Below, piece after piece: positions 26,480-34,475 of a stretch of DNA of 64,000 nucleotides (position 1 is the first letter of the stretch; every line of letters begins with the position of its first letter). The notes under the pieces are model-generated. The model had not been told where the DNA came from. It did not search any database and saw only the letters and a list, made by a program, of their open reading frames with translations. The stretch is taken from assembly GCA_027315165.1 (NCBI GenBank), contig DAHUYN010000001.1, positions 124,001-188,000 of the forward strand, in the 5' to 3' direction. Source of the DNA: Thermoplasmata archaeon (GTDB lineage: Archaea; Thermoplasmatota; Thermoplasmata; Lutacidiplasmatales; UBA184). Both the position numbers and the translations under genes were made by a program.

Positions 26480-28846
26480 GTGCCAGGGCGGAGCAGGTCC
26501 CGGGCCCGGTCGTGGGTTCTCGGCGCCGCCGCGGTTCTCGTGGTCGTGACCCTGCTTCTCGTCGTGGTTCCGCCCTCCGCTCCGGCGCGGACGGCCACGC
26601 CTCCGGTCGGCGCCGACCTCGGGGCCGGCCGGGCGCTCCCGGTGTTGCCTCAAGGGCACCGAAGCGCGCCGGCGGTGCGGCCGGACGCCTCGACCCCCTC
26701 GTGGAGCTTCCTTACGCCGAACGAGTCCGCCTACCCGTACAATCGCTCCTCCCCCGCGATGGCCTACGACCCCGAGCTCGACGGGACGCTCCTCTTCGGT
26801 GGCTACAACGTCACGGTCGCTGCCTATGGCGATACCTGGCTGTTCACGAACGGGTCGTGGACGAACCTGACCGTGACGCTCTCGGTGAGTCCTCCGGCGC
26901 GCTGGTACGCCGGGCTCGCCTGGGACCCGGTCGACCGGTACATGGTCCTCTTCGGGGGCGGGAACCCTTCGACGGACTTCTCCGATACCTGGGCCTTCGC
27001 CAACCACCAGTGGCGTGAGCTCTCTCCCGCCCACTCCCCGAGCGCTCGGCGCAACGTGCAGATGGCGTGGGACCCCACCCTCGACGCGGTCTACCTCTAC
27101 GGCGGCTTCTGCAAGTTCTGCGGCGCTCCGGCGTACAACGACAGCTGGGAGTACGTCGGCGGAAACTGGACGAACCTGACCGCACGGGTCGTGGGCGCGC
27201 CGCCAACGCTCGACTCGATGACGTGGGACGCCGCCGACGGCTACCTGCTCGGGTTCGGCGACCTCGCGACGGGGTGCACGCAGGCCGGAACGAACCTGAC
27301 GTATTCGTTCAACGGCACGACGTGGTCTGAGGTCGCGGTCGTCGGTGCACCCTGGTTCTCCCTCGGCGGGGCGATGGTCTACGACGCGGCGAACGGCTAC
27401 GTCCTGCTCTACGGCGGTCAGTCCCCCGCCTACTCCGACTGCTGGCCGCAGGCCGAGACCTGGTCGTACCGGGCCGGGGTCTGGACGAACCTGACCTCGT
27501 CGCTGCCGCGGGCTCCCTACGAGCGCGGCGCCGAGGCGATCGCGTACGACTACGCCGCCTCCGTGGTCCTTCTCTACGGCGGCGCCCAGTACATCCCCTA
27601 CTCCTACGGGAACTACCTCGGCGAGACCTGGAGCTACCCCGGGCCGCCGCTCCTCGCGACGGCCTCGGCGCGTCCGACCGACGGCGAGGTGCCGTACACC
27701 GTGAACCTCACCGCGACCGTCTCCGGCGGCGCGGGCGCCGACACGACGACCTGGAGCTTCGGGGACGGGACTCCGAGCGAGACGGGGACGACCGTCGCGC
27801 ACCTCTATGGGGCCGTCGGCACCTTCGTGGCGACCGCCACCGTCGGCGATGCCGTCGGGCAGTCCGTGACCCGGAACGTCACCATCGACGTTCTCGCGAG
27901 GGTCAGCTCCGCGATCTCCGTCGCACCCCGTGTCGGCCTCGTTCCCCTCACCGTCGCCTACGCCGCGGACGCGACGGGCGGCTCCGCTCCGTTCACCTAC
28001 TCCTGGGCGTTCGGCGACGGCACGGCCAACAGCAGCCTCGCGTGGGTGAACCACACCTACACCGCGGTCGGCAACTACTCGGCGCGGCTCACGGTACGCG
28101 ACGCACTCGGCTACGAGGCGACGAGCACCACGACGGTCTCCGTCGTCGCCCCCCTCCTCGCCATCGCAACGCTGTCGACGACGATCGGGGCCGGCCCGCT
28201 CGTCGTCGGCTACACCGCCACGCGGGTCGGCGGAGTGGGGCCGTACACGTACGCCTGGAACTTCGGCGACGGCGAGGCCTCCTCGACGCCCTCGGGGCTC
28301 CACACGTATACGGGCGCGGGGAACTACACCGTGGACCTCGTCGTCTCGGACGCGCTCGGGGAGTCGTCCCGCTGGTCGGCCGCCGTCTCCGTCTACGACC
28401 CCCTCGGGGTCGGTTTCGGAGCCGCGAACGAGTCGGTCGTGCTCGGCCATCGGCTCAACCTGTCGGGCACCGTCACCGGAGGCTACGGCGCGGACACGCT
28501 CGCCTGGACGGGGCTACCGACGGGCTGCCTCGCCGCCGACGTGGCAACGATCACGTGCACGCCGAGCCTCGCGGGAATCTACGACGTGAGGCTCGAGGCG
28601 ACGGACGCTCGAGGCGAGACGGCGAACGCGACCCTGACCGTCGCGGTCTCGGCGCCGGCCGTCTCCCCCTCGCCCGTTCACGCGGTCCCCACGTCGTCGG
28701 CCTCGGTCCTCCTCCTCACCGCGGTCGCCGTCGGCCTCGTGCTGGTCGTTTCAGCGGCCCTGATCGCGCTCTGGCTCCGACGTCGTGCCCCGCCTCAGGC
28801 CCCGAAGGCCGCCTCGGGCGGATCGAGCGGGCCTCGTCGCAGCTGA
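26480..28846 (+). CDS. Anchored surface protein: Kelch propeller plus PKD domains
   Basis: A 788-residue protein with a signal segment (WVLGAAAVLVVVTLLLVVV). A Kelch-type propeller at about 70-400 has blades repeating 'YDP...LLFGG...DTW.F..G.WTNLT'. Three PKD domains follow, marked by TWSFGDG, SWAFGDG and AWNFGDG, then one GLPTGC Ig-like module. A C-terminal helix (LLLTAVAVGLVLVVSAALIALWL) with a basic tail completes the anchor. It is adjacent to the other propeller protein and shares the GLP-Cys module, so both likely belong to the cell envelope. The GTG start has an AT-rich box about 27 nt upstream. Confidence 0.85.
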   Translation: MPGRSRSRARSWVLGAAAVLVVVTLLLVVVPPSAPARTATPPVGADLGAGRALPVLPQGHRSAPAVRPDASTPSWSFLTPNESAYPYNRSSPAMAYDPELDGTLLFGGYNVTVAAYGDTWLFTNGSWTNLTVTLSVSPPARWYAGLAWDPVDRYMVLFGGGNPSTDFSDTWAFANHQWRELSPAHSPSARRNVQMAWDPTLDAVYLYGGFCKFCGAPAYNDSWEYVGGNWTNLTARVVGAPPTLDSMTWDAADGYLLGFGDLATGCTQAGTNLTYSFNGTTWSEVAVVGAPWFSLGGAMVYDAANGYVLLYGGQSPAYSDCWPQAETWSYRAGVWTNLTSSLPRAPYERGAEAIAYDYAASVVLLYGGAQYIPYSYGNYLGETWSYPGPPLLATASARPTDGEVPYTVNLTATVSGGAGADTTTWSFGDGTPSETGTTVAHLYGAVGTFVATATVGDAVGQSVTRNVTIDVLARVSSAISVAPRVGLVPLTVAYAADATGGSAPFTYSWAFGDGTANSSLAWVNHTYTAVGNYSARLTVRDALGYEATSTTTVSVVAPLLAIATLSTTIGAGPLVVGYTATRVGGVGPYTYAWNFGDGEASSTPSGLHTYTGAGNYTVDLVVSDALGESSRWSAAVSVYDPLGVGFGAANESVVLGHRLNLSGTVTGGYGADTLAWTGLPTGCLAADVATITCTPSLAGIYDVRLEATDARGETANATLTVAVSAPAVSPSPVHAVPTSSASVLLLTAVAVGLVLVVSAALIALWLRRRAPPQAPKAASGGSSGPRRS

Positions 28847-28913
28847 GCCTCGGACGGGAGCCCGCCCGGGGGCCGGCGTCGGTCCCTCCGGCACGGCGTG
28901 AGCGAGACGGGGG

Positions 28914-30299
28914 TCAGCGGGACCGCGGGAGCGGCGGCGGAGCGGACTCCGGTTCCGGCACCGGGCCCCCCTCTGCGGGGGAGCGGGTCGGCGCCACCGT
29001 CGAGGGCCTCGCGTAGCCCTCCTCGGTGCTGAGCGAGATGAGATCGGAGGCGATGTCCGCCCACGGACGATCGGCCGGGGACTCGCGGGCCTCGATCCTC
29101 GGGGGTTGTAGCAGTAGCCACGCCGTCATCGCGACGTTCGTCCCCACGATGAGCAGGAGCGCGGGGAGGAATAGCCTCGAGACGGCCGGCGAGTACTCGA
29201 GTGCGACGAGGAGGAGCACCGCCGAGGTGAGGCCGCGGCCGTACGAGGCCGCGACCGGCTGGGTCCAGGCCCTCGGAACCGTCTCCGCGCGCGTCACGAT
29301 CGGGAAGATGAGGCGGCGGGCGAGGAGGAGCGCGAGGACGAGGCCGATGAGAGCGAGCCCGACGATCCACCCCGGGTTCGCGAGGGTCACGATCATGCCG
29401 ATCAGGAAGAGGAAGAACGCCCGAAGCACGAACGCGATCTCGACCTCGACCTTCCTTAGGTCGTCCGCAAGACGGAACGGCCGCGTGCGCCGGAGGTAGC
29501 GTCGGACGAGCTCCTCGTTCCCGAGCACGACCCCGAAGACGAGGGCGGCGAGGATCCCGGACCCGCCCAGCGACTCGGTGACGGCGTAGACGACGAAGAG
29601 GAAGCCGAGCGTCGCGAGGGCGGCGAAGGGTCGGTCCTGCCACTCGTAGAGGAAGAGAAGCCAGATGAGCCCGGCCGCAAAGCCGATCGCGATCCCGACC
29701 GGCAGCGGGAGGACGAGCGAGGCGGTCAGGTTCAGGGCGAGCGAGGGGAGGGACGGCGCGGCGAGCGCGAGCACGGTCGTGACCGAGATGACCGCGAGCG
29801 CGTCCTCGATCGCGGCGTCGATGTGGAGCAGGCTCCTCAACCCGGGCGCGAGCCTCAGGCGATTGGCGAGCGGGATGATCACCGCGCCCGAGGTACATCC
29901 GAGGGCGGTCGCGAAGAGGAGCGACAGGATCGGGTGGCTGGGGAAGAGGAACAGGTAGGAGACGACGAACAGCAGCGCCGCGCTCACCGTGTAGGTCGCG
30001 GCGGCGAAGACGATCGCGGAGGAGGCGAACGGCCGGACCCGGGCGAGCCTCAGGTCGATGCCGGCGTCGAAGAGGATCAGAACGAGCGCGGTCGCCCCGA
30101 GCACCGGTGCGATGACGAGGAGGGACGACGGCGCGAGGAGGCCGAGGAGCGGGCCGGCGAGGACCCCGAGTCCGATGAGCCAGAGGACATCCGGAATGCG
30201 GAAGCGGCTCGCGAGCCAGTCCGCCCCGAAGCCGACGAGGAGCGTTACACCGAGAAGGAGGACCAGGAGGCTGGTCCCCGCCAGCGTGAGGATCGACAT
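28914..30299 (-). CDS. Cation:proton antiporter (CPA family)
   Basis: A 461-residue integral membrane protein with about 12-13 helices and the Na+/H+ exchanger fold. FDAGIDLRL near residue 78 is the antiporter core motif. SGAVIIPLANRL and HIDAAIEDALAVIS contain the paired acidic residues expected in the ion path. A soluble acidic-proline-rich tail of about 70 residues follows the last helix; no TrkA-N domain is present. It probably exchanges Na+ or K+ for protons. The ATG start is clear. Confidence 0.85.
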   Translation of the reverse strand: MSILTLAGTSLLVLLLGVTLLVGFGADWLASRFRIPDVLWLIGLGVLAGPLLGLLAPSSLLVIAPVLGATALVLILFDAGIDLRLARVRPFASSAIVFAAATYTVSAALLFVVSYLFLFPSHPILSLLFATALGCTSGAVIIPLANRLRLAPGLRSLLHIDAAIEDALAVISVTTVLALAAPSLPSLALNLTASLVLPLPVGIAIGFAAGLIWLLFLYEWQDRPFAALATLGFLFVVYAVTESLGGSGILAALVFGVVLGNEELVRRYLRRTRPFRLADDLRKVEVEIAFVLRAFFLFLIGMIVTLANPGWIVGLALIGLVLALLLARRLIFPIVTRAETVPRAWTQPVAASYGRGLTSAVLLLVALEYSPAVSRLFLPALLLIVGTNVAMTAWLLLQPPRIEARESPADRPWADIASDLISLSTEEGYARPSTVAPTRSPAEGGPVPEPESAPPPLPRSR

Positions 30300-30793
30300 A
30301 CGGCCCTGCTGCCTGGATGCGTGCTCGAGTCCCCTCGCTCGAAGCCGGCCACACTGGCCGCGACTCCGCCGCGCCGCACCGGATCTCGCCCGCCGCCCGG
30401 TTCGAAGGGAGGTGCTCCGAGTACAAAGACGCGCCCCCTACACCGGTCCGGGGACTGTCGATAGAGGCTCGCAGGTGTGGGAGCGCGACACCGGACCGGT
30501 GTGTCCCCGCCCGCCCAGACCGCGCGGAGGTCGACGAGACGCCGTCGACCGGGTCTACCCCGGGTGCCGATGAGGGGCCAAGAGCTCGGGTCTCGAGCCT
30601 CCCGCCACCCCGACGTGACTGGGGAGCGGGCCGGCGAGAGCGTCAGCCCGCCCCGCCACCCTCGAGACGGGGCGAGCGCGCCACCGCGTGGCCCGACGCA
30701 CCGTCGGCGGGAAGTAGAGCCCTCGTGGAACGGGAGGGTTCGACAACCGCGGCGGGCTCCGCGGCCGACGTCGGAGGTGCCACCTGGCTGAGG
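30300..30793. other. Intergenic interval upstream of the HAD gene
   Basis: About 490 bases with no ORF of normal codon bias. The only notable structure is the 12-bp inverted repeat listed separately; the ORFs in the track here lack motifs. Confidence 0.45.
30440..30502. repeat. 12-bp perfect inverted repeat
   Basis: ACACCGGTCCGG (30440-30451) and CCGGACCGGTGT (30491-30502) are exact reverse complements separated by 39 bases. The right arm is also part of the near-palindrome ACACCGG-A-CCGGTGT. It could be a DNA-binding site, a cruciform or an element end; there is no gene inside it. Confidence 0.55.
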
Positions 30794-30799
30794 TATATT
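30794..30799 (+). promoter_or_regulatory. TATA box for the HAD hydrolase
   Basis: TATATT is centred 28 nt before ATG 30825. It includes the TTG that the ORF track uses as start, so the ATG is the real start. Confidence 0.55.
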
Positions 30800-30824
30800 G
30801 CCGGGGCGTGTCGGACCCACCTCT

Positions 30825-31577
30825 ATGGCGCCACGGGCGGAGCGACGGGTCTCCGCCGCCCTGTTCGACCTGGACGACACGCTTTACGATCACAGCTTCG
30901 CCCTCGAGAGCGCGGTGGCGGAGCTCCAGAAGCAGGATCCTCGTCTCTTGGCGGTGCCGCTCGGAGTGCTGGTGTCGAACGACCAGGCGGTCCTTCGCGA
31001 CGTCCACAGGAGCCTGGTCCTTCCGAAGAAGGTCACGTTGCCGGAGAGCCGAGTCCTCCGGATGCTCCGGCTGTACGAGTCCCTCGGCATCGAGCTCTCG
31101 GGGTCCGAAGCCCGACGGCTCAGCGAGCTCCGAAGGGCGGCCTACCTCGAGAGCGAACGGCCCGTACCGGGGGCGAGAAGCCTGCTCGAGGAGCTGCGAT
31201 CCCGGCGCGTGCATGTCGGCATCGTCTCGAACAATCTCCTCGCCGAGCAGAAGGGAAAGCTCTCGAGGATCGGCCTTGCGGGACTCTTGGATTCCTTGAC
31301 GGTGTCCGAGGAGGTTCGGGCCCCCAAGCCCGATCCGCAAATCTTCCGACTCGCCCTCCGCCGCTGCGGCCGCCCTCCCGCCGAGGCGGTGGTCGTGGGC
31401 GATTCCTGGAAGGAGGATATCGAGGGCGCGCAGACGGCCGGACTCAACGCCGTCTGGTTCAATCGCCGTCGGGATCCACGGCCGTCGGTAGGAAACCCTG
31501 CGAGGGAGCTCGCCTCCTTCCGGCCGACGGCGAAGGCCGTCGCCACGATCCTGGGCGCGCGCGCTCGTACTGGGTAG
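30825..31577 (+). CDS. HAD-superfamily phosphatase
   Basis: A 250-residue haloacid dehalogenase-like hydrolase. Motif I is FDLDDTLYDH with the nucleophile Asp near residue 15, motif II VGIVSNN, motif III APKPDP and motif IV VVGDSWKEDIEGA, all in order with an alpha-helical cap between I and II. This is subfamily IA, typical of phosphoglycolate or pyrimidine-nucleotide phosphatases; the substrate is unknown. ATG 30825 follows a TATA box at leaderless spacing. Codon use is less GC3-biased than in neighbouring core genes. Confidence 0.8.
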   Translation: MAPRAERRVSAALFDLDDTLYDHSFALESAVAELQKQDPRLLAVPLGVLVSNDQAVLRDVHRSLVLPKKVTLPESRVLRMLRLYESLGIELSGSEARRLSELRRAAYLESERPVPGARSLLEELRSRRVHVGIVSNNLLAEQKGKLSRIGLAGLLDSLTVSEEVRAPKPDPQIFRLALRRCGRPPAEAVVVGDSWKEDIEGAQTAGLNAVWFNRRRDPRPSVGNPARELASFRPTAKAVATILGARARTG

Positions 31578-31742
31578 GAATCCGCGCCGCACGCGCGCGA
31601 CCGGACTCCCCCCGGGCGAGCTCGGACCCGCCTCGTACGAAAGCGGCGTGGTGTTCCCCAAAGGCTCGGGACCGATGCGGCCGGCACCGCCGGTGCGCTG
31701 ACCCGACGGGCTGGCGTTGAAGCCCTCCTTAGAGCCTTAACT

Positions 31743-31765
31743 CTCCGGGGGTTCGGCCCTCGGAG
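31743..31765 (+). promoter_or_regulatory. Stem-loop covering the ribosome-binding site of the ChrB-like gene
   Basis: CTCCGGGGG-TTCGG-CCCTCGGAG can form a nine-pair stem (one G-U) whose 3' arm carries the Shine-Dalgarno-like GGAGGG seven bases before ATG 31772. It would matter only if transcription starts upstream of 31743. The nearest AT-rich box (CCTTAACT, 31735) would place the start inside it, so this is tentative. Confidence 0.3.
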
Positions 31766-31771
31766 GGAACC

Positions 31772-32236
31772 ATGAAGTGGGTTACACGAGAGAAGGCCCG
31801 TGTCGACCGGATCGCCTGCCCTTGGCTGATCAAGAAGTTCGTCGACAAGGAGGCTGAGTTCCTCTACGTGCCCAAAGAAAGGGTCCTGGAAGTCTCGAAG
31901 AAGCAAGGCGCCACGCCGTTCGACGTTCCGGGAGCGGAGCTTCACCACTATGAGGAGAACGGTCAGGCGTTCGTGAGCTTCGACGCGATCATCAAGAAGT
32001 ACCGGCTCACCGACCCTGCGCTCCTGGAGCTCGCGAAGATCGTGCGGGTCGCCGACGGGGGATCGGGCACCGAGGTCGAAGCCGCCGGCCTCGAGGCCGC
32101 GGCGACAGGGTTCCGCCTGATCGCGAAGGACGACCTCGAGAACCAGCGCCTCCAGTTCCCGCTCTACGACGCGCTCTACGCGTACTGCAAGTGGAAGGTC
32201 GAGGAGAAGGGCCAGCTCGAGCACGCGGGTCGCTGA
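31772..32236 (+). CDS. ChrB-C (chromate resistance-type) domain protein
   Basis: A 154-residue protein that matches the C-terminal domain of ChrB along its whole length: VTREKARVDRIACPWLIKKF at the start, GATPFDVPGAELHH in the middle, and LTDPALLELAKIVRVADG later. In bacteria this domain accompanies chromate transport or sensing. Here it stands alone, without a ChrA transporter in view, so resistance is not implied. A GGAGGG ribosome-binding site precedes the ATG. Lysine-rich codon use differs from neighbouring core genes. Confidence 0.8.
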   Translation: MKWVTREKARVDRIACPWLIKKFVDKEAEFLYVPKERVLEVSKKQGATPFDVPGAELHHYEENGQAFVSFDAIIKKYRLTDPALLELAKIVRVADGGSGTEVEAAGLEAAATGFRLIAKDDLENQRLQFPLYDALYAYCKWKVEEKGQLEHAGR

Positions 32237-32400
32237 GACGAGCTTTCCCGTCTCCTCCGATACGTGCGCATGAAGCCGGCGACCGAGCTCCGACCCCACC
32301 TCGAATGGTGCGCGGCCCGCGAAGGACCCGGTCTCGAGCGGCTCTTCGCCGGGGTCCGTTCGCCCGCGAAGGGCCGGGTTCGCGAGACCGAGGTGAGGCG

Positions 32401-33324
32401 ATGCGAGAGGTAGGCCGCATCGCCCTTCCGCCGCACCCTCCGGACGGCGAGTTCGACCACGCCGCGGTCGACCCGGCCGGGGACCGGCTGTACGTCGCCC
32501 ATCCCTCCAACGACGCCGTCGAGGTCGTGGGCCTTCGGACTCGAAGCCATCTCCGCTCGCTGAGCGGTCTGCGAGGGGTGGCGGGCGTGTGGGTCGATCC
32601 GCTCTCCCGGCTCCTCTTCACCTCGAACCGGGGCGAGGATACCGTCAGCATCTTCCGGCTCGAGGACGGGCAGGAGTCGGAACGGTTCCGGATCCCGACC
32701 GGGGTCCGACCGAACGGTATGGCCTTCGACCCGCAACGTGGCACCCTCCTGGTCGCGGGCGTCGGCAACCCGAAGCTTCCCAGCGCCCCTCCCACGCTCA
32801 CCTTTGTCGACAGCCGAGACGGGCGACGCCTCGGTCAGGCCGTCGCGCCCGGACGAACACGGTGGGCGCTGTACCATCCCGAGACGGACAGTTTCTACGT
32901 CAACATCGCGGATCCCCCCTCGGTCGTGGTCGTGAGGGCCGGCGACGTTGCGGCCGCGCCCCGAACGATCTCGGTCGGGGCCAAGGGGCCTCACGGGCTT
33001 GAACGGGACCCGGGCGGCCGCCTCCTCTACTGTGCGTGTGATGAGGGACTTCTCTTGAGCCTCGAACCGAAGACGGGCGCCTCACGGGTCGTGGCACCGT
33101 TGGCCGGACCCCCCGACGTTCTCTGGCTGAATGCGAGGCGTTCGCGCTTGTACTGCGCGGTCGGCGAGCCCGGATGCGTCGACGTCTTCGACCTGAATCC
33201 GGTGCGGCGGTTGGCCAGCGTGCCGACCGCAGCGGGTGCACACACGCTGACGGTGGATGAGCGCCGGAACGAAGTGCACGTCTTCCTTCCGGGGTCGCAC
33301 GAGGATCTCGTGCTGGCCGACTGA
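32401..33324 (+). CDS. YncE-like seven-bladed beta-propeller protein
   Basis: A 307-residue protein built of about seven repeats of roughly 42 residues with the YVTN/NHL pattern: DRLYVAHPSNDAVEVVGL, RLLFTSNRGEDTVSIFRL, GTLLVAGVGNP, DSFYVNIADPPSVVVV, RLLYCACDEGLLLSLEP and SRLYCAVGEPGCVDVFDL. It has no signal peptide, so it is predicted to be cytoplasmic or non-classically exported. The ligand is unknown. ATG 32401 is chosen because upstream residues are low-complexity. A GC-rich hairpin lies just after the stop. Confidence 0.75.
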   Translation: MREVGRIALPPHPPDGEFDHAAVDPAGDRLYVAHPSNDAVEVVGLRTRSHLRSLSGLRGVAGVWVDPLSRLLFTSNRGEDTVSIFRLEDGQESERFRIPTGVRPNGMAFDPQRGTLLVAGVGNPKLPSAPPTLTFVDSRDGRRLGQAVAPGRTRWALYHPETDSFYVNIADPPSVVVVRAGDVAAAPRTISVGAKGPHGLERDPGGRLLYCACDEGLLLSLEPKTGASRVVAPLAGPPDVLWLNARRSRLYCAVGEPGCVDVFDLNPVRRLASVPTAAGAHTLTVDERRNEVHVFLPGSHEDLVLAD

Positions 33325-33335
33325 GTCGAAGGGTT

Positions 33336-33362
33336 GGGGCGGCGACACGGCCGTGCCGCCCC
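33336..33362 (+). other. GC-rich stem-loop after the YncE-like gene
   Basis: GGGGCGGC-(11 nt)-GCCGCCCC lies 11 bases past the stop codon. There is no T-tract after it, so it may be a 3'-end structure rather than a classical terminator. Confidence 0.35.
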
Positions 33363-33947
33363 GGTCCGATGTCGAACCGGCACGATCGGAAAGCGGCTCC
33401 GGGAGAACTCTCCGGGAGGCGAGATCGCATCGCGCTGACGACGGCTGGCTCCTCGGGGGTTCACCGGGACGGCCCGCGAGTCGCGTGCGTAGTTCCGGGC
33501 GGGAGCGTGACCTCGAGGAGACCGGGCCGAGCGTGACCCCTCCGGTCGAGAAGGTTGACCCAGATCCCGACGCTCCCCGCTGGCAGGGGGGGCAGCCTGG
33601 AGCCGGAGGCTCGGTTGAGCCCGTCCAGGTCTGCGTGCTCGACGGGATGGGGTGGCGACCGGGCCCAAGACGTCGAGAAGGTGCGATCCTCTGTCGAGAA
33701 ACCCCGAGCGGATTCGCCGGCTCCTACCTAAGCTGTGGGATACACTACGGATAGCGACGGGGGGTTCGGAGGGCGCATGACCAGGCTCTTCGCTGGCCCT
33801 CGCCCCGAACTGTTGACCCTGCATCCCGCACCGAACGGGCCGGGCTGACGGGGAAACTCGAATGGTTCCACAGCGTTCCCGGGGAAGGGGGGCGGGCGCG
33901 CATGAGGGCACGCCCGCGAGGAGCGCCGATTCCGCGAAGCGAGCGCG
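33363..33947. other. Gene-poor interval bearing a tRNA fragment
   Basis: About 585 bases with stop-rich frames and no coding bias. The longest frames here have no recognisable domain. The interval contains the truncated tRNA-Gln copy at 33702-33724 and may be the decayed end of an integrated element. No integrase motif could be read. Confidence 0.4.
33702..33724 (-). repeat. Truncated copy of tRNA-Gln 3' region (candidate att-site remnant)
   Basis: CCCCGAGCGGATTCG (33702-33716) is identical to 35525-35539 in tRNA-Gln and in the same orientation. It is followed at once by CCGGCTCC, which in the tRNA comes after 11 more bases (AACCGCTGTCG). The 11-base gap is bounded by TCG in the tRNA, as in a slippage deletion. 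The copy lies 1.8 kb from the tRNA, with marR and the epimerase gene between. Confidence 0.6.
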
Positions 33948-34403
33948 TCAGGCGCTCGGCGCGCCAGACCCGGCGCTTCGGGCGGAGCGTTCCAGGTTTC
34001 GGACGATCTTGGCGAGAGCGCTCGACATGACCTTGCGCTCCTCGGCCGTCAACCCGGCGCTCGTCACGCGCCGGAATCGTCGAGTCGCTTCCTCGATCGG
34101 TCGCTTGACCGCGCGACCCCGGTCCGTCAGGTAGAGGTGAACGCGGCGTCGGTCGACGGAGTCTCTGCGTCTCGTGATGAGTCCCGAGGCCACCATGTGG
34201 GAGGCCATCTTCACGACGGTGGGAGCCGTGATCCCTAGCCTCCGAGCGACCTCGATGGGCGTTAGCCCATCTCTCTCGTACAGGGCCCAGAGGATGTGGT
34301 TCTGACCGCCGCGGCCTCCGAATTGCTTCATGATCTCATCGACGGCGGATCTGGACAGCTTCGCCACGCGGACGAAATCGTCCCAAAAGTCAGTGTTCGC
34401 CAC
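33948..34403 (-). CDS. MarR-family transcriptional regulator
   Basis: A 151-residue wHTH dimer protein. An N-terminal dimerisation helix (FWDDFVRVAKLSRSAVDEIM) precedes the wHTH core LTPIEVARRLGITAPTVVKMASHMVASGLI, and the wing DSVDRRRVHLYLTDRGR is diagnostic of MarR. GTG 34403 is preferred over TTG 34433 because GGAGGG lies between them and the TATA-like TTAAAT is only about 6 nt from the TTG. It is divergent from the epimerase gene and almost surely binds the palindrome in their shared promoter. Confidence 0.85.
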   Translation of the reverse strand: MANTDFWDDFVRVAKLSRSAVDEIMKQFGGRGGQNHILWALYERDGLTPIEVARRLGITAPTVVKMASHMVASGLITRRRDSVDRRRVHLYLTDRGRAVKRPIEEATRRFRRVTSAGLTAEERKVMSSALAKIVRNLERSARSAGSGAPSA

Positions 34404-34436
34404 GACGGCCCCGCTACCCTCCTGCCGCGCCAACTC

Positions 34437-34442
34437 TTAAAT
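34437..34442 (+). promoter_or_regulatory. Shared TATA-like box between marR and the epimerase gene
   Basis: TTAAAT is centred 26 nt before the epimerase ATG (leaderless spacing) and about 37 nt before the marR GTG on the other strand, so it may serve both directions. Confidence 0.4.
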
Positions 34443-34453
34443 CCATCTCATAC

Positions 34454-34475
34454 ATTAGCCGGCTAATGATTAGCC
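34454..34475. promoter_or_regulatory. MarR operator: palindrome plus extra half-site
   Basis: ATTAGCCGGCTAAT (34454-34467) is a perfect 14-bp palindrome that covers the expected transcription start of the epimerase gene and runs into its ATG. One base later the half-site ATTAGCC is repeated (34469-34475). This is the geometry expected of a MarR repressor site. Confidence 0.7.
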
